Shown here: positions 20,346 through 30,680 of the stretch, one piece after another | Position numbering within the stretch: position 1 is the stretch's first letter | Layout of the letters: every line of letters starts with the position of its first letter | Assembly (NCBI GenBank): GCA_009746045.1 | Contig: RPFO01000065.1 | Location: 8,361,241 to 8,425,240 of the forward strand | Direction: 5' to 3' | Origin: Mesostigma viride | Taxonomy: Eukaryota; Streptophyta; Mesostigmatophyceae; Mesostigmatales; Mesostigmataceae | DNA: 64,000 nt | Position numbers and translations under genes: made by a program | Notes under the pieces: model-generated | What the model was told of the DNA's origin: nothing | The model's input: the letters and a program-made list of their open reading frames with translations, nothing else | The model's database searches: none

Positions 20346-22745
20346 TTATAGCGTCCAAGTTAGGGTCTTATTAGTCGACACGGCCATTTTTCCAGCGCGC
20401 GACTTGCAAAACGCCGTAGACAACGCTATGTATGTTGACGTGTCAGTGGTGATGCGAGGAATCCGCAATGCGATTTCAAACACCCCGTCATCCTCCTCGT
20501 ATCCTGAAACAACATTCCAGTTGCTGCCAATGATAACGTTTTCCGGCCAGACGGACAGGCCGCTAGCCGTTAAGCGATATGGGTTTGATATGTCGAGAAT
20601 CGTTGGTGGGTTGTTGTCGAATGTTAACCTTACAAGGATATTGGTCAACGCGGTCGGAAGAGTTAGTTCCGATTGCGTGGCCGGGTCGTGGAAAGACATC
20701 ACAGCCACGGGGGCGCCATGCCAAAATTGCGGAAGCGGGTAGTCGTATATGGGCTGCCTCAGACCGACCAAAGAGTCTGCTTCCAATATCGTATGCGATA
20801 TACGCCTAGTTTCTCGGACATCTTCATACAGGGCCACGTCCATCCCGTGATTGCCGCCAATTGACGACAGGCTTGAACCATAATAGTAGCTTAGGCTAGA
20901 AGCAAATAAAAGCGGGCTCGGGCCAGACACAGTTGGATCTAATACCTGGAACGTCACGGTCGCCAAATGGATCATACCAGTAACTGGAGGATCAACCAGT
21001 GAAATATGATCACAGGTTATGTCAACGTACGACGAGGATTTTGATATTGTCGTTGTAGAAAAACCACCAGTCCACGATTCTCCGACGACTACGCTGATAA
21101 GCAATGGATCATTGCTCAACTTGGTGTTTGAAAATCCGAGTCTTACATAAAACTTCCTTACCGACTGACGAGCTGGTAGAATCCCATATATTTTGGCAGT
21201 ATATTCGTTCATTTGCACGCCGTATTGAACATCCGGGCACTTAACAACCGTTCGTATGACACTCTCATTCGTGAGTGTTAGCTCCTTGAACCAAGTATCC
21301 GCCACACCCGGTACGGGTTTTGTGACGCTATATTTGCCAAAAATGCTACAATTCCTCGACGAGGTTGACCTGTGACGCAGCTCCAACACGTCGCCGACGG
21401 CTGTGTACGCTCCGGAAGGATTGTTGGTTTTTAGGGAGTCGAACTCTATGTCCTGAAGGTTATCTTGGATGGGCCAGACATGCGCGCCGTGGTATTCTCC
21501 GCTCAAGTAGAAAATTGGTCGGATGGGCATCGGAATGTACGGGTCGATAATGTCTGTGGGGGTGGCTGTAAATATACCGGACGAGTTTGAGATTTTGGTC
21601 ATTTCACTCAGTTTTTGAGGAGTTGTTTTTGATATATAACGCTCCACCCTTCCATCGGATTTTCTCCGAAATGCCACCCAATAGCTGTTTTGTTGTCTCC
21701 ATGATGAGTTTAACGTGTATCGAACCTTTGACTTCAGGTTGTCAAACAGGTCAAGTGCATAGTCACTGTGGTGGAGATTGATACCCAGCATACCCCAATG
21801 CGTCGTTGCCGCATTTCTCCAGTTCTGATGGGCATCTGTCGTGGCCGGGTGATATTTATTCGTCAAAGACATAGTGTTTTCCGCGAACGAAATAAAGGCG
21901 TCGTTGCTCCCAAGATATAGTTGAAAACACAGAAGAAAGGGCCCGTCTATGAGCTGCTCTGAAAAAACCACACATTTGCTAGGTGCAGGAGTGGCTGTTT
22001 TTACGATATAGAATTTTTCAGGAGACCCTTCAAAGTAATATTTCGTCGCTTCTGTTTGCAACGCGGTCACAGAGTGGCGCGAGAACGATTCTAGGGAATG
22101 GAGAGTCATAACAGGCCCGTCTATCTCCACGGTCTCTCCTGACAGGTTTGGCGAGTCCTTTACGGTTACGATCCTGTATCTGAGTTCTACATCATCGCCC
22201 TCGGATGGATTTTGAAACGTTGTTGTCTTCAAGGTCCCATCCAAGGCCCCTTGAGATACTCCGTTCGCCAACAGATGAAAACCGGTGAGAGGAGGCAACG
22301 ACTTTCCCCACCCCACATCATGGTCTGCGTAGACGCCGTTGATCGCGATTTTTACAGGATTGAGATACGAAATGTAAGAACTCGGGGTCCGGATGCCGGA
22401 GTGAAGCTGGCTCATTTTTGAAACGCATATAAACATCCCTCCTTTTTGGGTGGTGCATGCGGTAAGGGTGGAGTCGTTGTATACGTCTATCTCGTAGTTC
22501 AAAAACTTATTACTATCTGCCGCTACTGGCGCGGTGATTACGGCGTCTTCCCCGCGCAGTCCCCCGTTTTGTGTGAGGGAGACTCCGCCGATGGTCGGGG
22601 TGGTCGGCGTGAGCTGGGTGGAATTCATGTACCACCTGATGGGGAGTTTGCGTTGGTATGCGAAAGGGGTCGTCATCTTTATGCCTTGTTTGAGGGTCGT
22701 ACCCTCCACTACCTCCCATGTAGCATTGGCAGAGTGGTGCTCCAA
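20346..22745 (-). CDS. large fibre-like protein, C-terminal 799 residues (copy C)
   Basis: A long open frame rich in Thr, Ser, Asn, Tyr and beta-type patterns with few cysteines, typical of viral surface or fibre proteins. No catalytic motif is visible. It overlaps, in another frame, the end of the preceding 315-residue frame at 22745-22709. Copy B reads across that point in one frame thanks to one additional A, so the two pieces are probably one protein of about 1,110 residues. It is first in the leftward block and starts from the divergent promoter. Host attachment is an inference from size, composition and location. Confidence 0.6.
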   Translation of the reverse strand: MEHHSANATWEVVEGTTLKQGIKMTTPFAYQRKLPIRWYMNSTQLTPTTPTIGGVSLTQNGGLRGEDAVITAPVAADSNKFLNYEIDVYNDSTLTACTTQKGGMFICVSKMSQLHSGIRTPSSYISYLNPVKIAINGVYADHDVGWGKSLPPLTGFHLLANGVSQGALDGTLKTTTFQNPSEGDDVELRYRIVTVKDSPNLSGETVEIDGPVMTLHSLESFSRHSVTALQTEATKYYFEGSPEKFYIVKTATPAPSKCVVFSEQLIDGPFLLCFQLYLGSNDAFISFAENTMSLTNKYHPATTDAHQNWRNAATTHWGMLGINLHHSDYALDLFDNLKSKVRYTLNSSWRQQNSYWVAFRRKSDGRVERYISKTTPQKLSEMTKISNSSGIFTATPTDIIDPYIPMPIRPIFYLSGEYHGAHVWPIQDNLQDIEFDSLKTNNPSGAYTAVGDVLELRHRSTSSRNCSIFGKYSVTKPVPGVADTWFKELTLTNESVIRTVVKCPDVQYGVQMNEYTAKIYGILPARQSVRKFYVRLGFSNTKLSNDPLLISVVVGESWTGGFSTTTISKSSSYVDITCDHISLVDPPVTGMIHLATVTFQVLDPTVSGPSPLLFASSLSYYYGSSLSSIGGNHGMDVALYEDVRETRRISHTILEADSLVGLRQPIYDYPLPQFWHGAPVAVMSFHDPATQSELTLPTALTNILVRLTFDNNPPTILDISNPYRLTASGLSVWPENVIIGSNWNVVSGYEEDDGVFEIALRIPRITTDTSTYIALSTAFCKSRAGKMAVSTNKTLTWTL

Positions 22746-23656
22746 TGGAGTGCGTTCAAAGGTTCAATCGGTCCCATTCTCCAATCCGTGAGTGGCGAGT
22801 AGGTACGCGTGATGGTGAACGATCTCCCAGTTAGTGGAAGGCGGCGGTTGTCGTCGCGAATCGTGGCGAAAGACAACAACTCCACGCGGAGAGGGAGGCC
22901 GTTGAATCGAGATCCGCCGAGTCCAAAGAACGCATCGGAAAAATACGGATACCCCACTGTTCCATCCACGACGTTATCGCCCATGGCCGATTGGGTCACG
23001 TGATAGTCGCGATACGTATATTTACAAATCCCACTCGCGTCGCCATTAGTAACATTGTAAGGAAGCTGAACTCGCACATCTTGGTCGTTGATGACGCTGA
23101 ACGCGTTTTGGTGCGACACGGTCGTCCCGTCTTCGAGATGAAGGACGAAATCCCCGTTCAAATTAGTTATCGACGTGGTGCCTACTCCGTGTTGGTCGAA
23201 AAGATAGTCCAGTTGCGCGCGGGTCAGGACTCTGCCGCCGGGGTCTAGCAGCGTGTCAGGACTGAAGTCGAAGACGTGGTATTGGTTTGCTCCCACTTTC
23301 GCCGTAAGGTACGGTTCGTTTAGAGTGAGATCGTCGACTATCGTAGTGCCTTCTTTGAAATACGAATACCCGTTCACGACGAGGTTGTAGACGAGTTCCG
23401 ATGGGTCACTCGCGGTTTCGTCGTCGAAATCGTCTCCAAGTCGCAAATTTGTCGGTTGGCTTGGATAAAAAATTTTGAATCCGTCGACGACAAGCGACTC
23501 ATCAAATGGGTGCGACTTGCTCAGAAGCGACGACACGCTAGTCTCAAGCCCGTCGATGTCCGTTTCGACAGCAGAAACACGCTCCTCCATTTCGGGGTCG
23601 AGCGTTAACCCGGTGGCGAGGTTTGTCGGTCTGCTCAGGGTTGTAAGCACGACCAT
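22709..23656 (-). CDS. large fibre-like protein, N-terminal 315 residues (copy C)
   Basis: Starts MVVLTTLSRPTNLATGLTLD. A heptad-type stretch at about residues 20-48 (PEMEERVSAVETDIDGLETS) predicts a short coiled coil, as used for trimer formation in fibres. Beta-rich sequence follows. The frame stops at 22709 in the overlap with the 799-residue continuation. The start is fixed by the 24-base divergent promoter. If the frame break is real, this would be a separate 315-residue stalk protein; if it is a base-call error, this is the N-terminus of the fibre. Confidence 0.6.
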   Translation of the reverse strand: MVVLTTLSRPTNLATGLTLDPEMEERVSAVETDIDGLETSVSSLLSKSHPFDESLVVDGFKIFYPSQPTNLRLGDDFDDETASDPSELVYNLVVNGYSYFKEGTTIVDDLTLNEPYLTAKVGANQYHVFDFSPDTLLDPGGRVLTRAQLDYLFDQHGVGTTSITNLNGDFVLHLEDGTTVSHQNAFSVINDQDVRVQLPYNVTNGDASGICKYTYRDYHVTQSAMGDNVVDGTVGYPYFSDAFFGLGGSRFNGLPLRVELLSFATIRDDNRRLPLTGRSFTITRTYSPLTDWRMGPIEPLNALHWSTTLPMLHGR

Positions 23657-23680
23657 TTATTATCTACGTAGAATATAAAC
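23657..23680. promoter_or_regulatory. 24-bp divergent promoter with CTACGTAG palindrome
   Basis: Two start codons point away from each other across 24 bases. The interval contains TTATTATCTACGTAGAATAT, with the 8-base palindrome CTACGTAG in the middle and TATAAA just before the rightward start. It is identical in copy A. It separates the leftward structural block from the rightward packaging and replication block, so one small site may set the balance between them. Confidence 0.6.
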
Positions 23681-24208
23681 ATGGCCTCTGAGGCTTCAGA
23701 GACCCCAATGAGCTTCCAGGACGAGACCTTCGCCGAGACGCGGGAAGAGCAGGTGGACCTGGTCAGGACGATTCGAAAAGGACAGCCGTTGAACGACGAA
23801 CAGAAAAAGGCCCTACGTGACAAGATGAGGATTTATCAACAGCGCTCAAAGGCAGAGAGGGAGAAGAGACGGAACGATGAAAAGGAGGCAGAGATAACGA
23901 AGCGCAAGGTCCTCGCGAAGGAACTGGAGATCCAGCGACAAAGGCTCGTTGAACTCGAGCTGCAGGAAGCTCGAAATAAATCGCGCATCGAACGCCTTCT
24001 TGCGGAAGACAGCGTCGCCTCGACACCCGCCGACACGCCGAAACCTAGACGGGGGAGAAAACCAAGAGAGTCAGAGCCGGACACCCCGCCACCCCCGATC
24101 AAGACCCGCCAGCTTCCACCGCCACCCCCGCCCCCTGTCGCGATGACCCCGTACGAGATTCGCATGGCCGCCATCCGGGCATCCCTCCTCGCTTCATTGG
24201 AGGAATAA
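23681..24208 (+). CDS. coiled-coil, proline-rich protein (copy C, intact)
   Basis: A 175-residue protein. Residues about 35-110 are a long charged helix with strong coiled-coil character (ERLLAE, KELEIQRQRLVELELQ). Residues 115-155 are a Ser/Pro/Arg-rich linker with poly-proline (QLPPPPPPPVAMTPYEIR), and the end is a short helix, RMAAIRASLLASLEE. No enzyme motif is seen. The stop lies 12 bases before the ATPase start, suggesting translation from one message and a link to packaging or scaffolding. It could act as a scaffold or portal-associated factor; this is inferred from location only. Confidence 0.65.
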   Translation: MASEASETPMSFQDETFAETREEQVDLVRTIRKGQPLNDEQKKALRDKMRIYQQRSKAEREKRRNDEKEAEITKRKVLAKELEIQRQRLVELELQEARNKSRIERLLAEDSVASTPADTPKPRRGRKPRESEPDTPPPPIKTRQLPPPPPPPVAMTPYEIRMAAIRASLLASLEE

Positions 24209-24220
24209 AATGTCTTAAGA

Positions 24221-25104
24221 ATGGTAATGGCTGTCATCGAAGAGCGACGAATTCAATCGCTGGAGAATAGGGACATCAAGCAGCGATACGCCCCTCAGCG
24301 TCCCGCCCCGCAAAACATGCCGAGCTTGCACTTCATTGCCAACTTTTGTGGGGCGAGGCGTTCGGGAAAAACAACCGCGGCGGTCAACATGGCGAAGACT
24401 TATTTCACTAACAACTCATTCGACAAGCTCTACCTTATCAGTGGATCCGCACACACGGAGCCAAAGTACAAAGAGCTCCCCGAGCCAGTGATGGAGATGG
24501 AAGTGTACTCCAACCTGGCATTCGATGGAATGGTGGATCACATCAAATCTGACCTCCACGAGTACGAGCGGTACAAGGACGATCTCAGGGTGTGGGAAAC
24601 GTTTCAACGCGAATACGTCCACGGAAAGAAAAACGAAGATTTGATGGAGCTGTCGATGTATCTGCGTCTAGACGCCATGAACTGGACGAAACCCGAGACC
24701 AGGTTCGAGCACGGCCCCCTAGCTCACTGATTCTGATTGACGATATGCAAGGGAGCGCACTCTACCAAAGCTCTTCCAAGAACGCTGTCGCGGCTTTTGC
24801 TTTCAAGCACAGGCATTTCCTAACGAGTATGATTTTCCTTACGCAAGCGTACACCAGCGGTGGTGTCCCTAGAGCAGTGCGAGCCAATATCAGTTTTCTG
24901 GCTCTCTTTCGCACAAAAGACCACAGGGCCGCGCGTCAGATCGCGGAAGAGAGCGCAGGAGCCGTGGCGCCAGACGAGTTTCTCGCGCTGTGGGATCACG
25001 CCGTCAAGGACGACCCTCATAGTTTTTTCGGGATCGACTTCGACCAACGCGACCCGAAAAAAATGTTTCGAAAGAACTTCAATGTTTTCTTGTCGATAAA
25101 ATAA
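24221..25104 (+). CDS. A32/FtsK-HerA-like genome-packaging ATPase (copy C, one frame break)
   Basis: Packaging ATPases of this family use ATP to pump DNA into the capsid. The start reads MVMAVIEERRIQSLENRDIK. Walker A is GARRSGKT at residues 44-51, within LHFIANFCGARRSGKTTAAV. Walker B is LILIDD at about residues 170-175, followed by a sensor-like Q in MIFLTQAYT. A base is missing from a C run near 24716 (GGCCCCCTAG where copy A has GGTCCTCCTAG), which stops the first frame at 24730; the remainder is open to 25104. Copy A is intact at this point. The corrected length, about 294 residues, is normal for the family. It follows the coiled-coil gene closely. Confidence 0.8.
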
Positions 25105-25126
25105 ATTTCTCTGATTATAATATAAC

Positions 25127-25470
25127 ATGAATCCTTCGCCCGCAAAACGATACACTGGCGTCGAGAAGGAGTACGTTCTAGACACTCAAGCACTGCTTCG
25201 GTACTGCGCGGGATCCGTCTCGGACTAAAACGTTAGAACGTGTCGTTAGGATCCTTCAAGAAGCTGGCCACAACGACACGATTCCGTCCACCTGTCACGA
25301 TATGAAACCCGAAATCCGATTGGCTATCCTCGCCTTGGTGAGCGATCGCAGGCGTCCACGTGGGCGGTTACCCTCCAAAACGGAAAAACGACACGAACCA
25401 AAGCGGCCCAGAGGACGCCCAAGAATCCACCCCGTGGGGTATAAAAAGCCACGGGCAAAAAAATTGTCTA
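25127..25470 (+). CDS. AT-hook DNA-binding protein (copy C, frame-broken)
   Basis: Starts MNPSPAKRYTGVEKEYVLDT, 22 bases after the ATPase stop, behind AT-rich ATTATAATATAAC. The frame breaks at 25215-25235, where two bases differ from copy A, and resumes as STCHDMKPEIRLAILALVSD followed by two AT-hook-like motifs (RRPRGRLPS, KRPRGRPRIH) and a Lys-rich end. The A run at 25457-25463 probably hides the true stop in TAATG, which would overlap the recombinase start. AT-hooks bind AT-rich minor grooves; partnership with the recombinase or replication origin is possible but not shown. Confidence 0.55.
25431..25455. promoter_or_regulatory. TATA box enclosed in an inverted repeat
   Basis: CCCGTGG and CCACGGG (7-base arms) enclose the sequence TATAAAAA, about 25 bases before the recombinase ATG at 25471. 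The arrangement is preserved in copy A (6668-6694) and largely in copy B. It could be the recombinase promoter with an operator-like dyad, or simply lie within the end of the AT-hook gene. Confidence 0.45.
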
Positions 25471-26733
25471 ATGTTCAGTCATCAAATGACGGTGACTGTG
25501 GAAGAGCGCCGCGAGCAGTGGCGACGGGCCCAGGCGAAGAGGCGAGCCATCGCCCGCGACCAGACGAACTGCATCTCGGCCAAGAGCAAGGTCAAGAAGG
25601 GCGTCTGGAATCCGAGTGACCGATGGATCGCAAATAACCCAGAGTGCGCGGACAAAATCGGCTTGGAGGCGACATCTCCACCCTCGCCGGAACCGATTCA
25701 TCCCGGCGAAACTACCGCACGAGTTAGCGATGGGCGATATTGGACGTTCAACGAGGCCGTCGCCGCAGCGGATGCCCGGCCAGAGCATCACGAGCCTGGC
25801 AGGCCCTCGAAAGAGCGCGGGCGACGCGCAGAACCGCGAAAGGTTACATCGGCAGGCTGCGAGTTCTCCTCGACAAAATGGGGTGCTCGCAAGACGAGTC
25901 GGTCGACTGCCTCGCCGACACCGCCCTTGTCCTTCGCGTCGTCCACGAGACCTCGGAACCCAAACGCAATCTCGCGCATTCGAAAGAGGACGCGTGGAGG
26001 GAGAACGAGAAGAACCTTCTTGGAGTCGTCAACGGGGTGAATCGAATGATGCCATCCGAGAAGAGGCTCCCACGCGACGTGACGGACGCGTATGCTGCCC
26101 GGGTCGGTGAGCTGAAGGTCGGCGATCTCGACAGGAAGTTCTACAGGGCCGAGAACAAGCCCCTGAGACACACGTACGAGCAGCTCCAGCGGATCGCCGC
26201 CGCCGAGTTCAAAAAGGACCCGGCCTCCGACGCAGCTCTGATGGGTCTTCTCTATCTGTCTGGTGAGAAATTGCCTCCGACCAGGTACGACCACGATCAG
26301 ATGCGCATCGTCGGGTCTATCGACGAGCTCGGGCCGCACGAGAACGGATACATTCCTAGCGAGCATCGCATCATCATCAAAAAATTCAAGACGCGAGAGA
26401 CTTTCGGCGTCTATGACTTCAAGATCCCAGATGGGTACTCTAAGCTGATTAACGCACTGGGGGCGAGAGCTAACCAGGCGTACGTTTCGAGACCCGAGGT
26501 CTCCGGGCAATCCAATAGATCACACCCTGTATAGCAACCGCTATAACCGCATCTACCACGGAATCGATGCAACGAGGCAGGCGTACATCACCCGTTTTTT
26601 GAAGGGCGCGTCATGGCAGAAGCGAAAGTGGGCTGGTGACTTGATGGGACACGACGTGCTCACAGGAGCCCTTTACGAGCGACAGGGGGTGAGTTCACCC
26701 CCCAGGGTGGCGAGACTGGCGGGCGTCGGCTGA
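25471..26733 (+). CDS. tyrosine recombinase / integrase (copy C, frame-broken)
   Basis: Tyrosine recombinases cut and rejoin DNA through a covalent 3'-phosphotyrosine and integrate many viruses and transposons. The N-terminus MFSHQMTVTVEERREQWRRA is basic and helical. The catalytic part shows the family pattern: LMGLLYLSGEKLPPTRYDHD with the first arginine, then KKFKTRETFGVYDFKIP with the likely lysine, then ATRQAYITRFLKGASW, then DLMGHDVLTGALYER with the histidine and the nucleophile tyrosine at 26674-26676. An extra G near 25786 and a missing base near 26515 split the gene over three frames. Copy A has the right frame at the first break. The composite is about 420 residues. It is likely the enzyme that placed the element in the host chromosome. 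Confidence 0.7.
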
Positions 26734-26946
26734 GGCCTAGGAAAAAGTAGATAGTTTTCCCGTGGGAAATTGTCATGGATGTCGAAAAGTGTATTCTAAA
26801 ATGCATGCAATGTGCATGAAAATAAAAAGTTCCATGGGATCATTTTCTCGAGGTTCGAGGTTTGAGTTTTGTGTGTTTTTAGACGAACTGAATATTTTTT
26901 AATCCAAACTTTTTTTTTCTAAACATACGATATACAGCCTTCCAAC
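26734..26946. other. AT-rich intergenic region before the primase-helicase gene
   Basis: About 210 bases without a gene. It contains the repeated words ATGCATGCAATGTGCATG, AATAAAAAG, and a T-rich run TTTTTTTTTCTAAACATAC close to the ATG. It is the longest non-coding gap inside the element and probably holds the promoter of the replication gene. Copy A carries it nearly unchanged (7966-8163). Confidence 0.45.
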
Positions 26947-29900
26947 ATGGTCTCGAACTTCAACCTGCATGACGACACGGTCGACCGACACGACGTGACC
27001 GACAAGCCGACACGAGTCGATTCCCCGTCGGAGATCTCCCACGGGAATAAAGGCGGACTCTCCCACGACAATCCACACTCTCGCGCTCACACAAACTCTA
27101 AGATGTCGACCGCCGCGGAATTCGTTCCTCTGTGGTTCGCGTCGAAAGATACGCCTTTCTTTGCTCGGACGCCGGGGGTGATGTACTCGTACGAAGAGGA
27201 AAAACCCCAAGACGCTTCGGAGGCGTATGGTCGCTCTCGTGGAATGAAGTACCTCATGGCGCTGAACACGTACAAAAAAACGAACATGTATGCCGCTTTT
27301 GGGTGCAGGGAGGACTTGATCAAGACCCACGCAGAGTTGTCAACAAGCGATCCGCATTTGCTAGAAATTCTATCCCCCGACGTGAGTGTCGTCCCATATT
27401 TCGATTTTGACTGGGAAACGGAAGAACCCATGGACTACCAGCTGGAGAAGTACGCAAAAGCGGCCATATCGATGTTCTTCAACGACATGTACGAGATAAC
27501 TGTTGACGAAGAGCGAGATATGCGGGTCCTTGTTGGCCATCGCGTCAGGAGCGGCATTTTCAAGAACTCTGTTCATGTCACGGTGCCGACGATCTACATC
27601 CCGACAATGGAGGATCGTGTCAAGATGGGAGAGCTTTTTCAGTCGTTTCTTCTTCAGTGCGCGATGGATTTATCTTCAGGATATCAGTCTGAGGTGTGCC
27701 AGAGACTCGTCAAGTCCCAGCACTCGAAAGAGGATTGGGAGGACATGCACGCGAACGGGAACCCGATTGTGGAGAAAACAACTGGCGTTTGGGCGCCTAA
27801 ACACGACATCAAGTTTTGCTACGATAGAATGATCTATTCGAGGTACCGGGCCTTTCGCATGATAGGGATGAAGAAGCGCGGAGACAGCGGCGAGGACGCG
27901 TACCTCCGCCCAGTCCCAGGGGGTAGTTCCGACGTCGGCGAATATTTGGTGACTGTCTTCAACGAAGAGGGACTGACCCGGCTCCCCCATGTCGATGATG
28001 CGGAACTATCCGAAACGAGCCATACAGTGTTTCGAGGGTATGGGAAGACTATCCAACCACCTCAGGGCCTGGACATCTCGCCATCCATCGAAGCAATGAA
28101 AAAGTTTTCGCCTGGATGCAAGTTTATGCGCACAACCTGTAAAGAATCCGATCGAGGTGTCGCAACGTTCGTCAAGTACTCCGTCGACTCCGTGGATCCG
28201 TTATGCAGGATCTGCCTCAAGATACACGACAACAACGGGCCTTATAACCTGCTACTCCCAAATGGCGCTGTACAGTACAGATGCCACCAGGACTCACAGC
28301 ACCGATTCATCGAGATCTCCCCGCCCGTGATGAAGCTCGCGGACTCGGACAAAGTGCCGTTCACTCACACGTACTCGTCCGAGAAAATCAAACCTTTCAG
28401 CTGGGATGCGCTATTTAGAGGCCCGCATAAGAGCACCATCCTCGTCCAGTCCAACTGCGGAACAGGTAAATCTGAGAGGATTCGTGAACTCGTCAACGAG
28501 GCGGTGAGGAGGGATCCAGGTATCCGCGTGTGCTGCATGGTGGCTAACATCAGCCTGTCCAAGGAGGAGGATCGCAACTACAAGTCTCTTGGCGAGCGCG
28601 GGAGGACGATTGCATGGGAGGACAACGCGTTCCATATCTTGTCCAGTGACCCGAATTTCCGTCACTACCTCAGCGGTCCGAAGGGAATGATGTCTGATGA
28701 CAGGGTGCTGGTCGTTCTTAACAGCATCTTGCGCGTCACAGACCAACCGTTCGATCTCCTCATCCTAGACGAAATATATAACACCCTCACCGCGATTTCG
28801 CAGGGCCACATGAAATACAAGCGCGAGGTGTTGAGGAAGTTCATCAGGCTCATTGAGACGTCCAAGGTCGTGATTGCGCTAGACGCTACCGTTACTCGAA
28901 AGGTATACGAGTTCATAGCGGCCTATCGCGCGGCGGATACTATGGAGGTGGATTGCAACACCTTCCGGCGCCCTACCAACAGGACTCTGCGATGGGTGGA
29001 TGTGACATCAGAAAAGAACTGGCGAAAGGTCTGCGTGGACAGGTTTGTTACTGAGTGTGAGAGGAGGATAGAGGCCGGAGAGAGGATTTTCTGCCCAATG
29101 TCTGGCAAAAAAGAGGCCGCCATGGCGTATGAGGCACTCAAACCCTTCATCGACAAGCGCAAGAACGGGCGTCTCTACACTAGTCTGACGAGCAAGGAGG
29201 ATCTGGAGTTTGGCGCGAATGCTGCGTGGGCTGACTTGGACTTTCTGATCTTCAGCCCACGATCACGGTTGGAGTCAGCTACACGGAGCACACGTTCGAC
29301 AGCATGGTGGGACTCTTCATCAACGGGGACCACTACGCGAGCTACACGACAACCCTCCAGCAAATTTTCAGGGTGCGCCACTTAGTCAAGGGAGAGATGG
29401 TCATCTTCTATCGAGACACGACTTCGCTTCTTGACAGGCCCCAACGGACTACGGTACGATCGTCGAGAACATGATCGCGGGGGACACTGCGCTCATCCAG
29501 CTGCTGTTCGACAACGCCGACGTAGTCTGCGACTGGAGCGCGGACAAGTCGCGTATCTATGACAGAAACTGTCCCAAATTCCGCCTCTTCTGCCGGAACC
29601 AGCAAGATCTCGCGGTGTCGAGGTCCCACTACAAGGGAAATCTCATCAAGATACTGACGGAGGACTACGGCGTGGAGGTGTCGGCAGTGGAGGAGTTGGG
29701 GGACATCGACGCCCCCCGCTTCCGGTACTAGAAGATCCAGACAAGGACAGGGAGGTGGTGCTTCTGAGCGAGGAGGAGTACAAGGATCTAGAGGGGAGAA
29801 TCGGCGGCACGGTTCCACTTTCACCGTACGAAATGCGTCTGAAGGCGGTGTACGAATTGACTCATCGGTTGTACGAGATTCCGTATGATCTCATCGACGA

Positions 29901-30531
29901 CGAGCTCCCTCAAATTCTGGACAAGGAGATGGGGAGGAAGGCGTACGTTGGCGTTCGGCAATATTCGAAGTTGACGGGACTAGGAACCAAGGAGCATTTT
30001 AGAGACAATCTGTTGATTCTGCAGAAGTCAGAGTCCTTGTTTGATCTGAAGGCGTATTCTCGTTTTGGACTAGCACAGTCTCTGGCCATTACGCTCAAGC
30101 TACTAGAAGGGACGCCTATCATCGACTTCATCACGACGGCTGATCCGTCCAATCTCACAATGAAGTTGACGCGCGACGAGACGATTGCACTAGGGAATAG
30201 AATTGACGGCGAAATTGCCGACAAGGCCTGGTTCATGCGCTCAACATTTGGATACCAACGGCGAGCAGGCGAGGCTGGTAGGTTGTCTTTTGCACAGTGT
30301 AGCGGGCTCGTCAACAGGTTGTTAAGCCCAACTCTGGGAATTTCTGCCAAAGGGTCAAAGGGCAACAGCCGTGGCGGTGGTTGCTTGGAAATTTCGAAGG
30401 CGGACATGCATGCGTTTCTTGATAGGTATAAACCCTCGTGGTGGGGCGATGAGAAGGATTATTCGATCACGTCGTTGTCTGGCCTGTCGATGGATGAAAT
30501 CGCTCCTTTCCTGCATGGAGCGGATAAGTAA
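26947..30531 (+). CDS. primase fused to UL9-like SF2 helicase (three C-run frame breaks)
   Basis: A replication protein of about 1,190 residues. Residues 60-370 are an archaeo-eukaryotic primase-like domain: catalytic DFDW at 153-156, FKNSVHV at 205-211 and YSRYRAFRMIGMKK. A zinc-binding segment follows with C420, C423, C446 and H453. Residues 495 onward are a superfamily 2 helicase: Walker A SNCGTGKSE (502-510), Walker B LLILDEIY (604-611), then LDATVTRK. Motifs V and VI (SPTITVGVSY, QIFRVRH), typical of herpesvirus origin-binding helicases, are in the next frame. Frame breaks lie in C runs near 29260, 29440 and 29712, each repaired by one C. The C-terminal part runs 29732-30531. The hairpin array follows 150 bases downstream. 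Initiation and unwinding at an origin is the inferred role. Confidence 0.75.
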
Positions 30532-30680
30532 TTTTAATATTTTTAATGGAACGCGTTTCTGCCATGCATGTAGTCGTCGTTGCCAGCGACAACTGCTTCC
30601 CATGCAAATCGGAGGCCCATCCGGTTCGGGTCACACCCCGCCGCGCGGCCCTCGCCGGCTCCCTCACCCTGCGAGGACAT
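30532..30680. other. spacer between the helicase gene and hairpin array
   Basis: The helicase stop is followed at once by TTTTAATATTTTTAATGG, AT-rich sequence that could serve as a transcript end. The remainder is GC-rich with no gene. Confidence 0.35.
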
